The notes: generated by a model from the sequence alone, not told the origin. Shown: positions 43,846 through 53,963, counted from the first letter of the stretch. The stretch is DNA of 64,000 bases from Microbacterium sp. MYb66 (GCF_002979435.1 NZ_PCOV01000009.1:1-64000), one strand, 5' to 3'. Numbers and translations are program-made.

Positions 43846-44580
43846 TCACGCCTCGGGGGCGCCTTCGCGCGCGGGCTCGCGCGGGTGGAGCGCGCGGACC
43901 ACCAGCCAGGTGACGGCGATGAGCGGTGCGAACAGCGGCAGCCCCATGATGAGCTTGAGCGTGCCCAGCGCGGTGACGTCGCCGGCGAGGTAGAGCGGAA
44001 GCTGCACCGCCAGACGTGCGAAGAACAGCGCGGCCCAGGCGATCCCGAGCCAGAAGTAGGCACGCCGCTTGCGCCGATCGTTCCGCCAGGTCGTGCCCTC
44101 CCCCATCAGGAAGCCTGCGGCGAGACCGATCAGCGACCAGCCGATCAGCGCGGACACCAGGATGACCGAGCCGTAGACGGCGTTCGTGATGAGTCCGGGG
44201 ACAAAGTTGTCCGCTCCGCGCCCCGTCCACAGAGCGAGTGCGGCCGCGGCGACCGCGGCGATGAGTCCACCGAGCGCGGCGGACGGCGGGGACTTCTGCA
44301 CGAGGCGCACGATCGTGAAGAGCGCGGCAAGGCCCACTGAGATCCCGAGGGACAGGATCAGCGGCTCGGGGCGGATGGTGAAGAGGATGACGAACGCGAG
44401 GCTGGGGACAACCGACTCGAGGATGCCTCGCCACCCGCCCATCGCGGACCAGACGACCTTGTGCGTGCTGGCGCTCTCTGCGGGATCGAGCCCGGCACGA
44501 CGTGCGGCTCCTCCGAGCGCCGCTCCGAGGAGCTCGGACGTGCTCTTCTCGCGATCGGCGTCCGGTTCCGGAGTGGTCAC
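43846..44580 (-). CDS. DUF3159 membrane protein
   Basis: A 244-residue actinobacterial membrane protein of unknown function, always near dut/DUF3710. After a polar N-terminus come six or so helices, with ESVVPSLAFVILFTIRPEPL, LALWTGRGADNFVPGLITNA and AYFWLGIAWAALFFARLAVQ. The family motif is the GRGAxNFxPG loop. The GTG start at 44580 overlaps the DUF3710 stop (GTGA); the longer in-frame reading to 44910 lies inside DUF3710 and is rejected. It is third in the dut-DUF3710-DUF3159 operon. Confidence 0.88.
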   Translation of the reverse strand: MTTPEPDADREKSTSELLGAALGGAARRAGLDPAESASTHKVVWSAMGGWRGILESVVPSLAFVILFTIRPEPLILSLGISVGLAALFTIVRLVQKSPPSAALGGLIAAVAAAALALWTGRGADNFVPGLITNAVYGSVILVSALIGWSLIGLAAGFLMGEGTTWRNDRRKRRAYFWLGIAWAALFFARLAVQLPLYLAGDVTALGTLKLIMGLPLFAPLIAVTWLVVRALHPREPAREGAPEA

Positions 44581-45164
44581 GCGGAGCCCGGGGTCGCCGG
44601 CATCTTCAGCGGGATGAGATCGCGCGGGGGCATCGGAGCGCCGCCGCGGACGACCACGATCGAGCGGAAGAGATCTTCCACCTTCTCCGCCGCATCCGGG
44701 TCGGAGGCGCCTGCTCCACCGATCACGCCGCGGAGGAACCAGCGCGGACCGTCGATGCCGATGAAGCGCGCGAGACGCAGGCCGGATCCTTCTGCGGCCG
44801 TGGCGGGGACCTCGGCAAGGAGTTCCTTGCCCAACGGGCCCTCCCGCTCTTCGACTCGACCGCCCTGCGCCTTCACCTGATCGCGGAGCTGCACGCGGGT
44901 CTCGTCCCACAGCCCACCGGTGCGCGGGGCCGCGAACGGCTGCACCTGGAGGGAGGAGTCGGCGTAGTCGAGCCCGACCGCGACGATGCGCTTCGACTGC
45001 TCCTCGACCTCGAGCCGAAGGTTCAGGCCTTCGCGCGGGAGGATCTTGATGCCGCCCAGGTCGATGTACGGGCGGACCGGGTTCGCCTCGGAGTCGTCGA
45101 AGGGACCGTCGGTGGCACGATTCAGAGGTGCCGACTTCGAAGGGGTCTCGTTGTTGTCAGTCAT
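44577..45164 (-). CDS. DUF3710 domain protein
   Basis: A 195-residue soluble actinobacterial protein of unknown function. The N-terminus is polar, then YIDLGGIKILPREGLNLRLE, LQVQPFAAPRTGGLWDETR and RFIGIDGPRWFLRGVIGGAG, all typical. ATG 45164 follows AGGACAGG and overlaps the dut stop by 8 bases. It is coupled at both ends (dut upstream, DUF3159 downstream), implying co-ordinated production of the three proteins. Confidence 0.9.
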   Translation of the reverse strand: MTDNNETPSKSAPLNRATDGPFDDSEANPVRPYIDLGGIKILPREGLNLRLEVEEQSKRIVAVGLDYADSSLQVQPFAAPRTGGLWDETRVQLRDQVKAQGGRVEEREGPLGKELLAEVPATAAEGSGLRLARFIGIDGPRWFLRGVIGGAGASDPDAAEKVEDLFRSIVVVRGGAPMPPRDLIPLKMPATPGSA

Positions 45165-45630
45165 GGGCCTGTCCTGCTTCGTTCTGGTGGGTCGCTGCCT
45201 GATATCCGGTGGAACCGAATCCACCGGCACCGCGAACACTGTCCGGCAGCTCGTCGACCGGGATGAACGTGGCGCGCGTGACCGGCATGATGATCAGCTG
45301 CGCGATACGATCGCCGACCGCCACATCGTACGCGCTCCTGATATCGGTGTTGATCAGGCTCACCTTGATCTCCCCGCGGTAGCCGGCGTCGACGGTTCCA
45401 GGAGAGTTGACGATCGAGATCCCGTGCTTGGCCGCGAGTCCGCTGCGCGGCACGACGAATGCCGCAAAGCCGTCGGGGAGCGCGATGCGCACTCCGGTGG
45501 CCACGAGCGCCCGTTCCCCCGGCTCCAGATGCACGGCCTCGGCCGCGACCAGATCGGCTCCCGCATCTCCCGGATGTGCGTACCCGGGGACCACTGCGGC
45601 GATAATGGGGACATCAACGGAATCGGTCAC
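45157..45630 (-). CDS. dut: dUTP diphosphatase
   Basis: A trimeric enzyme hydrolysing dUTP to dUMP, keeping uracil out of DNA; 157 residues. All five motifs are present: HPGDAGADLVA, VPRSGLAAKHG, GTVDAGYRGEIKV, VGDRIAQLIIMP and RGAGGFGSTGYQ. The GTG start at 45630 is close to the divergent DUF3093 start at 45643, so the two promoters must overlap or lie inside each other's 5' ends. It is first in the dut-DUF3710-DUF3159 operon. Confidence 0.95.
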   Translation of the reverse strand: MTDSVDVPIIAAVVPGYAHPGDAGADLVAAEAVHLEPGERALVATGVRIALPDGFAAFVVPRSGLAAKHGISIVNSPGTVDAGYRGEIKVSLINTDIRSAYDVAVGDRIAQLIIMPVTRATFIPVDELPDSVRGAGGFGSTGYQAATHQNEAGQAHD

Positions 45631-45642
45631 CCCATGAGGCTA

Positions 45643-46107
45643 ATGCAGAACCCCGCCACAGACGCACGCCCCCACTACCGCGAACGACTCGCCCCCAGCC
45701 TCTGGCTGCTCGTGACCGTCGCGGTCGCGGGGCCGATGGTGTCACTCGTCTTCGTGCCGGTCGGTTCGACCGTCGCACTGATACTCGGTGCGGCCGTGTC
45801 GGCGCTGCTGGTGTTCGCCTTCATCGCGGCGACGCCGATCGTCTCCGTCGAGGGCACGACCCTGCGCGCGGGCCGCGCGCACATCGACGCGAAGTTCCTC
45901 GGCGAGCCCGTGGCACTGAGCGGCGAAGAGGCCAGGCAGGCGCGGGGCCCCGGTCTTCCGGCCCGGGGGTGGCACCTCATCCGCGGCGGGATCGACGGGA
46001 TCGTCGTGGTCCCGAATCTCGACCAGGACGACCCCGTCGACGCGTGGACGATCTCCACGCGCACGCCTGACCGTCTGGCCGCGGCCATCCGCGCCGCCCA
46101 GGGCTGA
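45643..46107 (+). CDS. DUF3093 membrane protein
   Basis: A 154-residue actinobacterial protein with two adjacent membrane helices near the N-terminus (SLWLLVTVAVAGPMVSLVFV and VALILGAAVSALLVFAFIAA) and a soluble beta-rich tail. Markers are HYRERLAPSLW at the start and a DAWTISTRTPDRLAAAI end. I chose ATG 45643 (GAGG just upstream), with ATG 45634 as an alternative. It is divergent from dut, where it is almost always found. Function unknown. Confidence 0.88.
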   Translation: MQNPATDARPHYRERLAPSLWLLVTVAVAGPMVSLVFVPVGSTVALILGAAVSALLVFAFIAATPIVSVEGTTLRAGRAHIDAKFLGEPVALSGEEARQARGPGLPARGWHLIRGGIDGIVVVPNLDQDDPVDAWTISTRTPDRLAAAIRAAQG

Positions 46108-46130
46108 CAACCGCACCCCGTAGACGACAG

Positions 46131-46161
46131 CGCGCCCCTGACCGCGGAGGTCGGGGGCGCG
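46131..46161. terminator. Bidirectional terminator
   Basis: CGCGCCCCTGACC (46131-46143) pairs with GGTCGGGGGCGCG (46149-46161), 13 base pairs with one G-U, loop GCGGA. It lies between converging DUF3093 (end 46107) and DUF4193 (end 46186). Confidence 0.75.
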
Positions 46162-46185
46162 TGAGACGTCGCTCGAAGTGTCTGC

Positions 46186-46479
46186 TCAGGCAGCGCACTC
46201 CTTGCAGATGGGCCCGGATGCGCCCTCGTGGTCGAGCTGCGAGCGGTGCTTCACGAGGAAGCAGCTCATGCATGTGAACTCGTCCTGCTGCGCGGGCAGC
46301 ACGACGACATCGAGCTCGAGATCGGAAAGGTCGGCACCCGGAAGGTCGAAGTTCGACGGGTTGTCGGAGTCTTCGTCCCCGCTAGAGCCGGAAGATTTGT
46401 CCGGCACACGCTCCTTGAGGGCTTCGATCGACTCGGAGTCGTCTTCGCTCTTTCGGGGGGCGTCGTAATCGGTTGCCAT
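46186..46479 (-). CDS. DUF4193 domain protein (small zinc-binding)
   Basis: A 97-residue actinobacterial DUF4193 protein. The start MATDYDAPRKSEDD is typical, so ATG 46479 is used rather than 46500. A central acidic stretch (SGDEDSDN) leads to LELDVVVLPAQQDEFTC and a C-terminal zinc-binding set CMSC ... CKEC. Function unknown, conserved near dut and sigA. It is divergent from sepH with a 198-base gap. Confidence 0.9.
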   Translation of the reverse strand: MATDYDAPRKSEDDSESIEALKERVPDKSSGSSGDEDSDNPSNFDLPGADLSDLELDVVVLPAQQDEFTCMSCFLVKHRSQLDHEGASGPICKECAA

Positions 46480-46677
46480 GCGGTAGATCTCCACTTTCAT
46501 GGTGCGAGTGGGTGGTGCGCCGTCGGGTATTCGGCGGCCATAGTTTGCACGACCCGAGGAGATAACGCAAATGCTCGTCCGTGCGACAGAGCAAACTCAC
46601 GGCACGCCCAGGGTATTCCCGGCTCGGGAGCCCCCTGCGTGACACCATGAACGAACACCCATCAGAGGGGCATTCGC

Positions 46678-47724
46678 ATGGAAAACGTCACCATCGTCGG
46701 CACAGAAGCAGGAGTCCTCGTACTCGCGACCGAGTCGGGCGAGCGGTTCGCGCTGCCCATCGACGACATGCTGCAGCGGGAGATCCGCCGCGCCACTCGC
46801 CAAGCCGAGCCGACCGCGCAGAAACTCGCCGCGAGCCCGCGTGACATCCAGGCGCAGATCCGCGCCGGGCTCACCGCGGTCGAGGTCGCCGAACTGCTCG
46901 GGATCAGCGTCGACGACGTCGCGCGGTTCGAAGGTCCGGTGCTCGCCGAGCGCGAACACGTCATCGGTCAGGCGCTCGCCGTGCCGGTACTCATCGGAAG
47001 CGAGGTCGAACCCGACGCGCAGCCGACGTTCGGCGCCGCCGTCCGGGCCAAGCTCGCCGACCTCGAGGCGACGTCCGAGCGCTGGGCGAGCTGGAAAGAG
47101 GACTCCGGCTGGACCATCAAGCTGGAGTTCACCTCCAACGACGTCGAGCACGACGCCCGGTGGAGCTTCGACCCCCGCCGCAGCGCTCTCTCGCCCCTGA
47201 ACGCGGACGCGACCCAGCTCTCGCGCCAGGGTTCCCTGCCCGAAGGTCTCATTCCGCGCCTCCGTGCCGTCGAGGCCGACCGGATCACCTCGCCCTACAA
47301 GGACGAGAGCCGTTTCGACTCCGGTGCGTTCGGCCCGCGGCTGCTGCCGACGCCCGAGGCCGAGTTCGAAGACCCTTCTCTGCCCGAGCGCTCCGACGTC
47401 GCCGCGCAGGATGCGGCGATCAAGCGAGCGCCGGACACTCAGACCACGAGCCCCGAGACGGCCGATCTCCTCGAGGCACTCCGTCGCCGCCGGGGTCAGC
47501 GCGAAACGGCTCCACTGCTCGATGAGACCGACGACAGCTCGCACTCCGAGCCGAGCCCGATCTCGCTCTTCGACGCTTTCGAGCAGGCGGATGAGCCGGA
47601 GCCCCCCAAGCCTGCACCCGAATCGACGACGCCGGAATCCGGCGACGGCAGCGGCCGGCGACGTCGGCGGAATGCCATGCCCTCGTGGGATGAGATCGTC
47701 TTCGGAGCGCGCACCGACGAGTGA
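46678..47724 (+). CDS. sepH: Septation protein SepH
   Basis: A 348-residue actinobacterial cell-division protein (DUF3071) that binds FtsZ and promotes Z-ring assembly. The conserved N-terminal region has RFALPIDDMLQREIRRA, then a helix-turn-helix-like SPRDIQAQIRAGLTAVEVAE and LLGISVDDVARFEGPV. The rest is long, acidic and Pro-rich with an Arg-cluster and a short C-terminal motif MPSWDEIVFGAR. GAGGGG precedes the ATG by 8 bases. It is monocistronic. Confidence 0.93.
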   Translation: MENVTIVGTEAGVLVLATESGERFALPIDDMLQREIRRATRQAEPTAQKLAASPRDIQAQIRAGLTAVEVAELLGISVDDVARFEGPVLAEREHVIGQALAVPVLIGSEVEPDAQPTFGAAVRAKLADLEATSERWASWKEDSGWTIKLEFTSNDVEHDARWSFDPRRSALSPLNADATQLSRQGSLPEGLIPRLRAVEADRITSPYKDESRFDSGAFGPRLLPTPEAEFEDPSLPERSDVAAQDAAIKRAPDTQTTSPETADLLEALRRRRGQRETAPLLDETDDSSHSEPSPISLFDAFEQADEPEPPKPAPESTTPESGDGSGRRRRRNAMPSWDEIVFGARTDE

Positions 47725-47755
47725 TCCCGGGTTCGGGGTGTGGTTCGCGGCACCG

Positions 47756-48877
47756 TCAGCGGGCGAAAGCGCCGAACCGGATGAGCGGCACCTGTCGTTC
47801 CTCCGGGGTGACGGCTCCGTGCTGGCCGATCATCCCGCGCCCACGCTGGTCTGCAGCCGTGCCGTCATAGATGGCCCAGGCACCTCGTGAGATGGCCAGG
47901 ACGTCGCCGATCCGTGACGCTGCGGCATCCGTCACGGTAGGACCGAACAGTCCGCCTCGGATCGCCTCCTCCCGCGTGACGACATCGGCCACGGCCTCGA
48001 GATCGGCGCGCCAGCGGGCGATCACCGCGGCAGCGTCGGCTTCGGGGTCGAGGTAGGCGTGGAGCATCCGTGGCTCACCACCGACATGGCGAGTGCCGAC
48101 GAGATGCTCCTCCTCGAGGACGACCTGCCGATTCGCGGGCACATCGACCATCCCGTGGTCGGACGTCACGAGAACTCCGACGCCCGGGGGCACGCGCACC
48201 GAGAGCGCCGCATCGATCTCCTCCAGCGCTGCTACCCACTCCCCCGACGCGACCCCGTGCTTGTGCCCCGCCTTGTCGACCTCCGGCAGGTAGCAATAGA
48301 CCAGGGAACCCTGATGGGTTCGCGCGAGTTCGTAGGCGACCTGGACGCGCTCAGCCGGCGTCGCCGCTGCGACGAAATCCGCGCCGCGGAGCGTCGCCTT
48401 CGTGAAGCCGCTGTGCGCGTAGGCGGCGAGGCCGACGGCGAAGCTCGCTCGCGCGTCCTGCGCTGCCCGCTCGAAGACCGTCGGTGCGGGCTGCCAGGTC
48501 AGCGGGTCCAGCCCATCGCTCTCCCAGCCGCTCAGCTGGTTGACCAGGACATCCCGGCTCGCATCCACGACGCGATACCCGACGAGCCCGTGCTCACCAG
48601 GCCACACCCCGGTGACGATGCTCGTGAGAGCCGCCGCCGTCGTGGAGGGGAAGACGGACTGGGCGACATCCTTCCTGGTCATCCCCGCGGTCAGAGCACG
48701 AGCATGCCCGCTGTGCCCGCGGAGACTGATCGCGCCGAGCCCGTCGACGACGACGAGGACGACCGACTCCGCGCGCGGAAGCACCTCGGATTCGCCGCGC
48801 AGCGCGGCGAACAGGTCGTCCGCCACCCCGACGACGCTCCGGGCGCTCGGCGGCACGGACGGTAGCATGAGGGACAT
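47756..48877 (-). CDS. Alkaline phosphatase superfamily protein (nucleotide pyrophosphatase/phosphodiesterase type)
   Basis: A 373-residue metal-dependent phosphoesterase. The first metal motif is VVLVVVDGLGAIS. The nucleophile Thr lies in VFPSTTAAALTSIVTG. Further metal ligands are in YLPEVDKAGHKHG and VLVTSDHGMVDV. No signal peptide is seen, so it is cytosolic. Two ATGs (48877, 48868) are possible. CAGACT 7 bases before the first suggests a leaderless start. It is divergent from the topoisomerase A gene and is a regular member of this conserved region. Confidence 0.9.
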   Translation of the reverse strand: MSLMLPSVPPSARSVVGVADDLFAALRGESEVLPRAESVVLVVVDGLGAISLRGHSGHARALTAGMTRKDVAQSVFPSTTAAALTSIVTGVWPGEHGLVGYRVVDASRDVLVNQLSGWESDGLDPLTWQPAPTVFERAAQDARASFAVGLAAYAHSGFTKATLRGADFVAAATPAERVQVAYELARTHQGSLVYCYLPEVDKAGHKHGVASGEWVAALEEIDAALSVRVPPGVGVLVTSDHGMVDVPANRQVVLEEEHLVGTRHVGGEPRMLHAYLDPEADAAAVIARWRADLEAVADVVTREEAIRGGLFGPTVTDAAASRIGDVLAISRGAWAIYDGTAADQRGRGMIGQHGAVTPEERQVPLIRFGAFAR

Positions 48878-48921
48878 CCGAGCCAGTCTGACACAGGCTC
48901 CCGTACGCCTTCAGGAAGTCC

Positions 48922-51363
48922 ATGCCGAAAACTCCGCCGCCCGAGCCCGTCGAGGAGCGCATCCAGGACATCGATCTCTCCACCGAGATGCAGGGCTCGT
49001 TCCTCGAGTACGCGTATTCGGTGATCTACTCGCGCGCCCTCCCCGACGCGCGAGACGGGCTCAAGCCCGTACAGCGCCGCATCCTCTACCAGATGGCCGA
49101 GATGGGCCTGCGCCCCGACCGCGGCCACGTGAAGAGCGCCCGCGTCGTCGGCGAGGTGATGGGAAAGCTCCATCCCCACGGCGACTCGGCGATCTACGAC
49201 GCACTCGTACGCCTCGCCCAGGAGTGGGCACTGCGCGTGCCCCTGGTCGACGGACACGGCAACTTCGGCTCGCTCGACGACGGCCCTGCTGCCGCCCGAT
49301 ACACCGAGGCGCGTCTCGCGGCAGCCGCCCTCGCGCTGACCGAGAACCTCGACGAGGACGTCGTCGACTTCATCCCGAACTACGACGGGCAGTTCCAGCA
49401 GCCGGCGGTGCTGCCTGCGGCGTTCCCGAACCTCCTGGTCAACGGCGCGAGCGGCATCGCGGTGGGCATGGCGACCAACATGGCGCCCCACAACCTGATC
49501 GAGGTGGTCGCCGCCGCGACGCATCTGCTCGAGAATCCGGACGCCACGACCGAGGATCTGATGGAGTTCGTCCCCGGCCCCGACTTCCCCTCCGGGGGAA
49601 TCCTGATGGGTCTGGACGGGGTCAAGGATGCGTACACGAACGGGCGCGGAGCGCTCAAAGTCCGCGGAAAGACCTCGATCGAACCGCTCGGTCCGCGCCG
49701 CACCGGGATCATCGTCTCGGAGCTGCCGTATATGGTCGGCCCCGAGCGCCTGATCGAGAAGATCCGCGACGCGGTCCAGGCGAAGAAGCTGCAGGGGATC
49801 AGCGACGTCACCGACCTCACGGACCGCAACCACGGGCTGCGCGTCGCGATCGGTGTCAAGACCGGCTTCGACCCCAACGCGGTGCTCGAGCAGTTGTACC
49901 GCCTGACACCGCTGGAAGACTCCTTCAGCATCAACAACGTCGCCCTCGTCGACGGTCAGCCGCGCACACTCGGCCTCAAGGAGATGCTGAGCGTCTACGT
50001 GGGGCACCGTCTCGAGGTGATCACTCGTCGAAGCAGGTACCGTCTCGCACGGCGTGAAGCGCGACTGCACCTCGTCGAGGGTCTGCTCATCGCGATCCTC
50101 GACATCGACGAGGTCATCCAGGTCATCCGGTCGTCCGACGACTCCGAGCAGGCACGCACGCGTCTGCGCTCGGTTTTCGATCTGAGCGAGCTGCAGGCCG
50201 AGTACATCCTCGAACTGCGGCTGCGTCGCCTCACCAAGTTCTCCCGCATCGAGCTGGAGACCGAGCGCGACGCCCTGCTGGCGGAGATCGCCGCACTCCG
50301 AGAACTCCTGGGCAGCCCCGTGCTGCTCCGTACCGTGGTGGCCAAGGAACTCGACGCCGCCGCCGACGCGTACGGAACCCCGCGACGCACTCTGCTGATG
50401 AACGCCGCGCCGCCCAAGCCGCGCGCCACGAAGGGCGCGGTCGACCTGCAGATCGCCGACGCCCCGACGGTGCTCGTGCTCTCGACCACGGGTCGGACGG
50501 TCCGCGTCGATCTCGGCGAAGGCCAGGAACTCGCCCTCCCCGCACGCCGTAGCAAGCACGATGCGATCCTGACGACGGTCGAGACCACGGTCCGCGCCGA
50601 CCTGGGAGCGCTCACCAGCCTCGGCCGGGTCGTGCGCTTCTCCCCCGTCGATCTCCCGTCCGTACCGGCCACATCGGTCCAGCTCGCCGCGGGCACACCG
50701 TTGCGCGACTACCTCGGCATCACCGCCAAGAGCGAGCGCGTGGTCGGATTCGTCCGCTTCGACAGCGAGATCCCGATCGCACTGGGCACGGCGCAGGGCA
50801 CGGTCAAGCGCATCGTCCCGTCGTCGCTCCCGGTCCGACCCGACCTCGAGGTCATCGGCATGAAGCCCGGCGACACGGTCGTCGGTGCCGCCGAGGCACC
50901 GGACGACGCCGAGCTCGTGTTCGTCACGACCGACGCGCAACTGCTGCACTTCGCCGCGTCTGCCGTACGCCCCCAGGGCGCACCCGCGGGCGGCATGGCG
51001 GGTGTGAAGCTCGGCGCCGGCGCCTCCGTGCTCTTCTTCGGCGCGGTCGATCCCACGGCCGAGACGGTCGTCGCGACGGTCTCCGGGGGCGAGAGCATCC
51101 TGCCGGGAACCGATCCGGGTCGCGCCAAGGTGTCCTCGTTCACGGAGTACCCCGCCAAGGGCCGCGCCACAGGCGGCGTGCGCGCCCACGCGTTCCTGAA
51201 AGGCGAGGATCGTCTCACGGTCGCCTGGGTCGGGCAGAACCCCCCGCAGGCCGTCGACCCGACCGGGGCGGTTCGCAAGCTCCCTGAGGCGGGAGCACGG
51301 CGGGATGCCTCCGGTCAGCCGATCGACGGCGTGATCGGCAGCATCGGCCGCACTCTCGTCTGA
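48922..51363 (+). CDS. parC: DNA topoisomerase IV / gyrase-type subunit A
   Basis: An 813-residue type IIA topoisomerase cutting subunit. It has [20 protein letters not shown], the quinolone region [17 protein letters not shown] and the active-site Tyr in AARYTEARL (about residue 125). The C-terminal beta-pinwheel repeats are degenerate and lack the gyrase QRRGGKG box. It is therefore a topoisomerase-IV-like paralogue, presumably beside a separate gyrA at the origin. It converges on the matching B subunit gene, only 42 bases apart, an unusual tail-to-tail layout for partner subunits. Confidence 0.9.
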   Translation: MPKTPPPEPVEERIQDIDLSTEMQGSFLEYAYSVIYSRALPDARDGLKPVQRRILYQMAEMGLRPDRGHVKSARVVGEVMGKLHPHGDSAIYDALVRLAQEWALRVPLVDGHGNFGSLDDGPAAARYTEARLAAAALALTENLDEDVVDFIPNYDGQFQQPAVLPAAFPNLLVNGASGIAVGMATNMAPHNLIEVVAAATHLLENPDATTEDLMEFVPGPDFPSGGILMGLDGVKDAYTNGRGALKVRGKTSIEPLGPRRTGIIVSELPYMVGPERLIEKIRDAVQAKKLQGISDVTDLTDRNHGLRVAIGVKTGFDPNAVLEQLYRLTPLEDSFSINNVALVDGQPRTLGLKEMLSVYVGHRLEVITRRSRYRLARREARLHLVEGLLIAILDIDEVIQVIRSSDDSEQARTRLRSVFDLSELQAEYILELRLRRLTKFSRIELETERDALLAEIAALRELLGSPVLLRTVVAKELDAAADAYGTPRRTLLMNAAPPKPRATKGAVDLQIADAPTVLVLSTTGRTVRVDLGEGQELALPARRSKHDAILTTVETTVRADLGALTSLGRVVRFSPVDLPSVPATSVQLAAGTPLRDYLGITAKSERVVGFVRFDSEIPIALGTAQGTVKRIVPSSLPVRPDLEVIGMKPGDTVVGAAEAPDDAELVFVTTDAQLLHFAASAVRPQGAPAGGMAGVKLGAGASVLFFGAVDPTAETVVATVSGGESILPGTDPGRAKVSSFTEYPAKGRATGGVRAHAFLKGEDRLTVAWVGQNPPQAVDPTGAVRKLPEAGARRDASGQPIDGVIGSIGRTLV

Positions 51364-51368
51364 GTTCG

Positions 51369-51399
51369 CCGGAGGCCGCGGATCACCGCGAGCCTCCGG
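51369..51399. terminator. Hairpin between converging parC and parE
   Basis: CCGGAGGC-CGCGG (51369-51381) pairs with CCGCG-A-GCCTCCGG (51386-51399), 13 base pairs with one bulge, loop ATCA. It lies between stops at 51363 and 51406. Confidence 0.65.
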
Positions 51400-51405
51400 T
51401 CCGGC

Positions 51406-53532
51406 TCAGGCGTCGATCGACTCTCGCGAAAGCCGGTCGGAGGAGTCGATGATGAACTCGCGGCGAGGTGCCACCTCGTTGCCCATGAGCAGCTCGAACA
51501 CGCGACCCGCGGCCTCCGCATCCTCCATGCGCACACGACGCAGCAGACGACCGGAGCGGTCCATGGTCGTGTTGGCGAGCTGCTCGGCATCCATCTCTCC
51601 GAGGCCCTTGTAGCGCTGGATCGGCTCGTGCCAGCGCTTGCCCGCCTTGCGGAGCTTCGCGAGGAGCGCGTGCATCTCCTGCTCGCTGTACGTGTAGATG
51701 GTCTCGTTCGGCTTCGACCCGGGGTTCATGACGATCACGCGGTGCAACGGCGGCACGGCCGCGAACACGCGTCCGTGCTCGATCAGGGGACGCATGTAGC
51801 GGAAGAAGAGCGTGAGCAGCAGGGTGCGGATGTGCGCGCCGTCGACGTCGGCGTCGCTCATCAGGATCACCTTGCCGTAGCGCGCCGCATCGATGTCGAA
51901 GGTCCGACCGGAGCCGGCGCCGATCACCTGGATGATCGATGCGCACTCGGCGTTCGAAAGCATGTCGCCGACCGAGGCCTTCTGCACGTTGAGGATCTTG
52001 CCGCGGATCGGCAGCAGGGCCTGGAACTCACTGTTGCGCGCGTTCTTGGCAGTGCCCAGAGCCGAGTCTCCCTCGACGATGAAGAGCTCGCTGCGCTCCA
52101 CCTCGTTCGTGCGGCAGTCGACGAGCTTCGTCGGCAGCGTGGACGACTCCAGCGCATTCTTCCGGCGTTGGGTCTCCTTATGAGCGCGCGCCGAGACGCG
52201 GGCCTTCATCTCGGAGACGACCTTGTCGAGCAGCTGCGAGGCCTGGTTCTTGTCGTCGCGCTTGGTCGAGCTGAAGCGCTGCGCCAGGTCTTTCCGGATC
52301 ACCTGGGCGACGATCTGCCGAACGGCCGGAGTTCCGAGCACCTCTTTCGTCTGGCCTTCGAACTGCGGCTCGGGCAGATTGACCGTCAGCACGGCGGTGA
52401 GCCCGGCGAGCACATCGTCCTTCTCGAGCTTGTCGTTGCCGACCTTGAGACGGCGGGCGTTCTGCTCGACCTGCGTGCGGAGCACCTTGAGGAGCTCCTG
52501 CTCGAATCCCTGCTGATGGGTACCGCCCTTGGGCGTGGAGATGATGTTGACGAAGGAGCGGACCCTGGTGTCGTAACCGGTGCCCCAGCGCAGCGCGATG
52601 TCCACCGCGCACACACGCTCGACCTCGGTGGCGATCATGTGCCCGTCTGCCTGCAGGACCGGGACGGTCTCCTTGAAGGTACCTTCGCCCTGGATTCGCC
52701 AGTTGTCGGTGACCGGAGGGTCAGTGGCGAGGTAGTCGACGAACTCCGAGATGCCACCTTCGTAGAGGTAGGACGTCACGGTGGGACCGACCGTGGTCGT
52801 CTCGCCATCGGCATCCGGGACGGGGACGACCTGCCCTGCGGCGCGCTCGTCCTTGACGAGGATCTCCAGCCCGGGGACGAGGAACGCCGTCTGACGGGCT
52901 CTGGTCTCGAGCTCGCCGAGCTGGAACGCAGCGTCCTTGGTGAAGATCTGCCGGTCGGCCCAATAGCGCACACGGGTTCCGGTGACCCCGCGCGGAGCCT
53001 TGCCGATGACGCGGAGTTCGCTGTTGTCCTCGAACGGAGTGAAGGGGGCGTCCGGTCGCTTCTCCCCGGAGTCCTTGAAGATGCCGGGCTCGCCGCGGTG
53101 GAACGACATCGCGTACGTCTTGCCCCCGCGATCCACCTCGACATCGAGACGCTCGGAAAGCGCGTTGACGACCGAGGCGCCGACGCCGTGCAGACCGCCG
53201 GAGGCCGCGTAGGAGCCACCGCCGAATTTTCCGCCGGCGTGCAATTTGGTGTAGACGACTTCGACACCGGTGAGACCGGTGCGCGGCTCGACGTCGACGG
53301 GGATGCCGCGACCGCGGTCATGCACCTCGACGCTGCCGTCGGCATGCAGGATGATGTCGATCTTCGTGCCGTTCCCGGCGACGGCCTCGTCGACGGAGTT
53401 GTCGATGATCTCCCAGAGGCAGTGCATGAGCCCGGGAGATCCGTTCGAGCCGATGTACATCCCGGGGCGCTTGCGGACGGCCTCGAGGCCTTCTAGCACC
53501 TGGAGATGATGGGCGGAGTACTCGGCATTCAC
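51406..53532 (-). CDS. parE: DNA topoisomerase IV / gyrase-type subunit B
   Basis: A 708-residue ATPase subunit. The GHKL pocket shows LWEIIDNSVDEAVAG and HDRGRGIPVD, with GGLHGVGASVVNALS. The TOPRIM part has FIVEGDSALGTAKNARN, PIRGKILNVQKA and MSDADVDGAHIRTLL. The GTG at 53532 (start VNAEYSAHHLQVLEG), with GGAG 4 bases upstream, is the family start. The long N-terminal reading to 53748 is not homologous. DUF7455 is divergent. Confidence 0.92.
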   Translation of the reverse strand: MNAEYSAHHLQVLEGLEAVRKRPGMYIGSNGSPGLMHCLWEIIDNSVDEAVAGNGTKIDIILHADGSVEVHDRGRGIPVDVEPRTGLTGVEVVYTKLHAGGKFGGGSYAASGGLHGVGASVVNALSERLDVEVDRGGKTYAMSFHRGEPGIFKDSGEKRPDAPFTPFEDNSELRVIGKAPRGVTGTRVRYWADRQIFTKDAAFQLGELETRARQTAFLVPGLEILVKDERAAGQVVPVPDADGETTTVGPTVTSYLYEGGISEFVDYLATDPPVTDNWRIQGEGTFKETVPVLQADGHMIATEVERVCAVDIALRWGTGYDTRVRSFVNIISTPKGGTHQQGFEQELLKVLRTQVEQNARRLKVGNDKLEKDDVLAGLTAVLTVNLPEPQFEGQTKEVLGTPAVRQIVAQVIRKDLAQRFSSTKRDDKNQASQLLDKVVSEMKARVSARAHKETQRRKNALESSTLPTKLVDCRTNEVERSELFIVEGDSALGTAKNARNSEFQALLPIRGKILNVQKASVGDMLSNAECASIIQVIGAGSGRTFDIDAARYGKVILMSDADVDGAHIRTLLLTLFFRYMRPLIEHGRVFAAVPPLHRVIVMNPGSKPNETIYTYSEQEMHALLAKLRKAGKRWHEPIQRYKGLGEMDAEQLANTTMDRSGRLLRRVRMEDAEAAGRVFELLMGNEVAPRREFIIDSSDRLSRESIDA

Positions 53533-53713
53533 AATCTCCGAGTCTAATCTCGAATGCCTGTTCGACCCGGCCGACACTCCCCACGAGCCGCCAGCCGAGG
53601 ACGCTCCCGTACGCGCTGAGCGAAACACGCCGCAAACCGGGCATGCGCACAGGCAGGGCGTGGTTGTATTGACCAAATCCCCCAGCGAAGCCGACACCCG
53701 AGGAGGCACCGAG

Positions 53714-53932
53714 ATGAACGCAACGACCGAACGTGACACCTCCACCATCGAGTTCCGTCTGACCGCCGCCGATCGCTGTGATTCCTGTGGTGCTCAGGCG
53801 TACATCGCCGCCGAGGTCAACGGCTCCGAGCTCCTGTTCTGCGCCCACCACGGCCGCAAGTACGAAGAGAAGCTCCGCAGCATCGCCACCAGCTGGCACG
53901 ACGAGACCGCTCGTCTCGTCGAGACGGTCTGA
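53714..53932 (+). CDS. DUF7455 small zinc-binding protein
   Basis: A 72-residue actinobacterial protein with a probable zinc site, CDSC near residue 24 and CAHH near residue 45, within DRCDSCGAQAYIAAEVNGSE and LLFCAHHGRKYEEKL. ATG 53714 follows GAGGCACCGAG. It is conserved beside sigA and the type II topoisomerase genes. Function unknown; perhaps a small transcription or ribosome-associated factor (inference). Confidence 0.9.
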   Translation: MNATTERDTSTIEFRLTAADRCDSCGAQAYIAAEVNGSELLFCAHHGRKYEEKLRSIATSWHDETARLVETV

Positions 53933-53963
53933 TCGAGTCCTGAACCCGGTCAGCTGACTCCGA

